A stretch of DNA of 14,256 nt from contig CAZYTP010000069.1 in the NCBI GenBank assembly GCA_964650385.1, positions 1 through 14,256 of the forward strand, in the 5' to 3' direction. The notes under the pieces were generated by a model. It worked only from the letters and a program-made list of their open reading frames with translations, did no database searches and was not told the DNA's origin. Source of the stretch: JAUSPI01 sp964650385 (GTDB taxonomy: Bacteria > Desulfobacterota > Syntrophia > Syntrophales > JADFWA01). Position numbers and translations under genes: made by a program. This document shows, in pieces, positions 12,407-14,256 of this stretch. Every line of letters begins with the position of its first letter. The stretch's first letter is position 1.

Positions 12407-14179
12407 TTGAAGGAACATATTCCAGAGGATAAGATAGAAGAGATAAGAAGCAGGGCAGATATTGTTAGTCTCGTTTCGGGATATGTTACTCTTAAAAAGG
12501 CCGGAAGGAATTTTAATGGCCTATGCCCTTTTCACAAAGAAAAAAAACCGTCTTTTACTGTAAATCCTGATAAACAAATATTTTACTGTTTTGGTTGTGG
12601 CGAAGGCGGAAATGTTTTTACCTTTCTTATGAAGATTGACAACATGTCTTTCCCCGAGGCAGTGAGATACTTAGCCGGTAAGATGGGGATTGTTATCGAA
12701 TCAAGGCATATGAGTGGTGCTGAAAAGAAGGAAATCAGCATAAGGGAAGAACTTAAGCGGGTTAACCTGCTGGCAGCTCAATATTTTTCGAAGAACCTTT
12801 TTTCGGAGGCGGGAAGGGTGATACGAGGGTATCTCGAAAAGAGGGGAATAAAAGATCCTGTAGTAAAAGAGTTTAACCTCGGATATTCCATGGATGGATG
12901 GGAATATCTAAAGAGATTTTTAAAAGGGGAAAATATCCCTTTGGGACTTGTTGAAAAGGCAGGTTTGATTATACCGAAGAGTAATGGAGGATTTTATGAC
13001 AGATTCAGGGGCAGGTTGATTTTCCCGATAGAGGATATAAGTGGAAATGTAGTAGCCTTTGGTGGAAGGGTTATCGGTAATGGTGAGCCGAAATATCTGA
13101 ATTCTCCGGAATCTCCAGTATACGTGAAGGGGAAAATCCTGTATGGCCTGAACAGGAACAAGGATGATATTCGAAAAAAGGATTATGCAATTCTTGTTGA
13201 GGGATATTTAGACCTCCTGTCGCTTAGAAGTTTTGGCATTTCTAATGTTGTTGCCACTCTTGGGACGGCCGTTACAAAAGAGCACGTAGCCCTGATCAGA
13301 AGATATACGAAAAATCTTGTAGTGATGTTTGATCCTGACGAGGGTGGGAAGAATGCTTTGGAGCGTAGCCTGAAATTGTTTCTTGAAGGAAATCTCAACA
13401 CGAGGATAGTAGTCCTTCCTGATGGTTATGATCCTGACGAGTACGTCAGGAGTTTTGGAATTGAGGCATTGGAGAAAGCGGTTGATCATTCTCAATCTAT
13501 GGTGGATTATTATATAGAGAAGATAATAGGGGGCAGGGAGACCTTTGAAGAAAATCTGGATTCGGTGATGGATGCAGTATTATTTATTTCGAATATTGGT
13601 GATGCAATCCAGAGGAATCTTTTCATAAAAAGAGTTTCAGAAAAGTCGGGTGTTGATCAGGAACTCCTTAAGAGGGAAATAAGCCGGAAGCTTGGTTCAC
13701 AAAAAGTTACGGCGGAAAAAAAGTCCGGTAAAAAGAAAGCCATGGGAATAGACATGATAGAAATTGGTCTTATCCATTTGGCCCTCGAATACCCTTATAA
13801 GATTCCCGAGATTATAGATGGAAAAGTGTTAGATTATTTTATGAGTGATGATTTGAAAAGATTGGGAAATGTTCTGGGGCAATCCTATGGTAGGAGTGGA
13901 AAACTTAATGTTTCTGATGTTGTAGATGGCCTTGAAGATGGAGTTGTAAGGGAGAGACTCCTGAAGTTGACAATGACTGAGAGTCCCTATGATGATGCGG
14001 TTATTGACAGGGTCTTTGATGATTCAGTTAAGAGGATAAAGCAGAAGTGGTACAGGGGAAAACGTAAAAGTTTAAATAGGGAACTTGTTAAAGCCCAGGA
14101 AACGAATGATCAAAAAATATGGAACACCCTTTTAATGGAAAAGGAAAAATTATTGAAAGAGGAAAAAGAGCTATTATAG
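12407..14179 (+). CDS. dnaG: DNA primase
   Basis: Makes RNA primers for replication and works with the DnaB helicase. The 590-residue protein has the full bacterial layout. The CHC2 zinc-binding domain is at 1-100 (C40, H43, C61, C64 in LCPFHKEKKPSF and YCFGCGEGGN). The RNA polymerase core domain includes FPIEDISGNVVAFGGRVI and KYLNSPESPVYVKG. The Toprim fold has E265 in ILVEGYLDLLS and a DPDEGG acidic loop (D309, D311). A helical C-terminal region (about 450-590) should bind the helicase. The start is the TTG at 12407, with AAAGGG 9 bases upstream and an IPEDKIEEIRSRADIV opening like other DnaG proteins. It follows yqeY after 248 nt and may be followed by rpoD beyond the window. Palindromic repeat begins at its stop codon. 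Confidence 0.97.
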   Translation: MKEHIPEDKIEEIRSRADIVSLVSGYVTLKKAGRNFNGLCPFHKEKKPSFTVNPDKQIFYCFGCGEGGNVFTFLMKIDNMSFPEAVRYLAGKMGIVIESRHMSGAEKKEISIREELKRVNLLAAQYFSKNLFSEAGRVIRGYLEKRGIKDPVVKEFNLGYSMDGWEYLKRFLKGENIPLGLVEKAGLIIPKSNGGFYDRFRGRLIFPIEDISGNVVAFGGRVIGNGEPKYLNSPESPVYVKGKILYGLNRNKDDIRKKDYAILVEGYLDLLSLRSFGISNVVATLGTAVTKEHVALIRRYTKNLVVMFDPDEGGKNALERSLKLFLEGNLNTRIVVLPDGYDPDEYVRSFGIEALEKAVDHSQSMVDYYIEKIIGGRETFEENLDSVMDAVLFISNIGDAIQRNLFIKRVSEKSGVDQELLKREISRKLGSQKVTAEKKSGKKKAMGIDMIEIGLIHLALEYPYKIPEIIDGKVLDYFMSDDLKRLGNVLGQSYGRSGKLNVSDVVDGLEDGVVRERLLKLTMTESPYDDAVIDRVFDDSVKRIKQKWYRGKRKSLNRELVKAQETNDQKIWNTLLMEKEKLLKEEKELL

Positions 14180-14244
14180 AGTTCAAAGTTCTGAGTTCCG
14201 GGTTTCGATTTGAACTTTGAACTCGAAACTTTAAACCCGGAACT
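14179..14244. repeat. Interlocked palindrome of GAGTTCAAAGTT type, copy 2
   Basis: GAGTTCAAAGTT (14179-14190) pairs perfectly with 14213-14224, and AGTTCCGGGTTT (14194-14205) with 14233-14244. The pairs are interleaved rather than nested, so both cannot form as simple hairpins at once; a pseudoknot or a switch between folds is possible. The first base is the last base of the dnaG stop codon. It shares its unit with 11125-11191. Confidence 0.7.
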
Positions 14245-14256
14245 ATCAGGGAGAAC

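Overview
The window looks like a metagenome-assembled or draft contig (moderate-to-low GC) from a Deltaproteobacteria/Desulfobacterota-type bacterium. That assignment rests on gene content and order (ileS-lspA; a complete TRAP transporter; hisI-hisG(long form)-hisB-hisA followed by HIT-yqeY-dnaG) and on intergenic spaces full of palindromic repeats. It is an impression, not a phylogenetic result. Two 100-N gaps (2159-2258 and 8427-8526) are each flanked by an identical 55-bp sequence. They look like contig ends that overlap and were padded with Ns rather than missing DNA; removing 155 nt at each makes lspA and hisB intact.

Layout. 1-2536 (+): the 3' two-thirds of ileS, whose stop overlaps the lspA start by one base. 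2547-6177 (-): a 3D-domain lipoprotein converging on lspA, then, read leftward, dctP, dctQ and dctM of a tripartite TRAP carboxylate importer; dctQ and dctM overlap by 4 bp. 6497-6859 (-): a small two-helix membrane protein with a charged coiled-coil tail. 7006-9147 (+): a good sigma70-type promoter followed by hisI, hisG and hisB. 9265-9975 (+): an unrecognised lipoprotein placed between hisB and hisA. 9976-10405: 430 nt with no gene but several hairpins. 10406-11550 (+): hisA and a HIT-family protein. 11560-14179 (+): a near-consensus promoter, yqeY and dnaG, the start of a macromolecular-synthesis type cluster; rpoD may lie beyond the window.

The genes are mostly housekeeping: isoleucyl-tRNA charging, lipoprotein maturation, histidine biosynthesis (four of the steps; hisH, hisF, hisC, hisD and hisE are not here), organic-acid uptake and replication priming. 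LspA would process the two lipoproteins encoded nearby.

I found no defence system, prophage, CRISPR array, transposase or RNA gene. The most unusual content is non-coding. Several families of imperfect palindromes built from short units occupy most of the longer gaps on the right-hand side: AAGTGCCTAAAGT at 9156-9253 and 11591-11682, GAGTTCAAAGTT at 11125-11191 and 14179-14244, a GAAGCTCCCCGC REP-like motif at 10202 and 12211, and a GGCACAAAG type at 5016-5100. One of them appears to have supplied the last residues and stop codon of hisA, and another lies in the predicted 5' leader of yqeY-dnaG.
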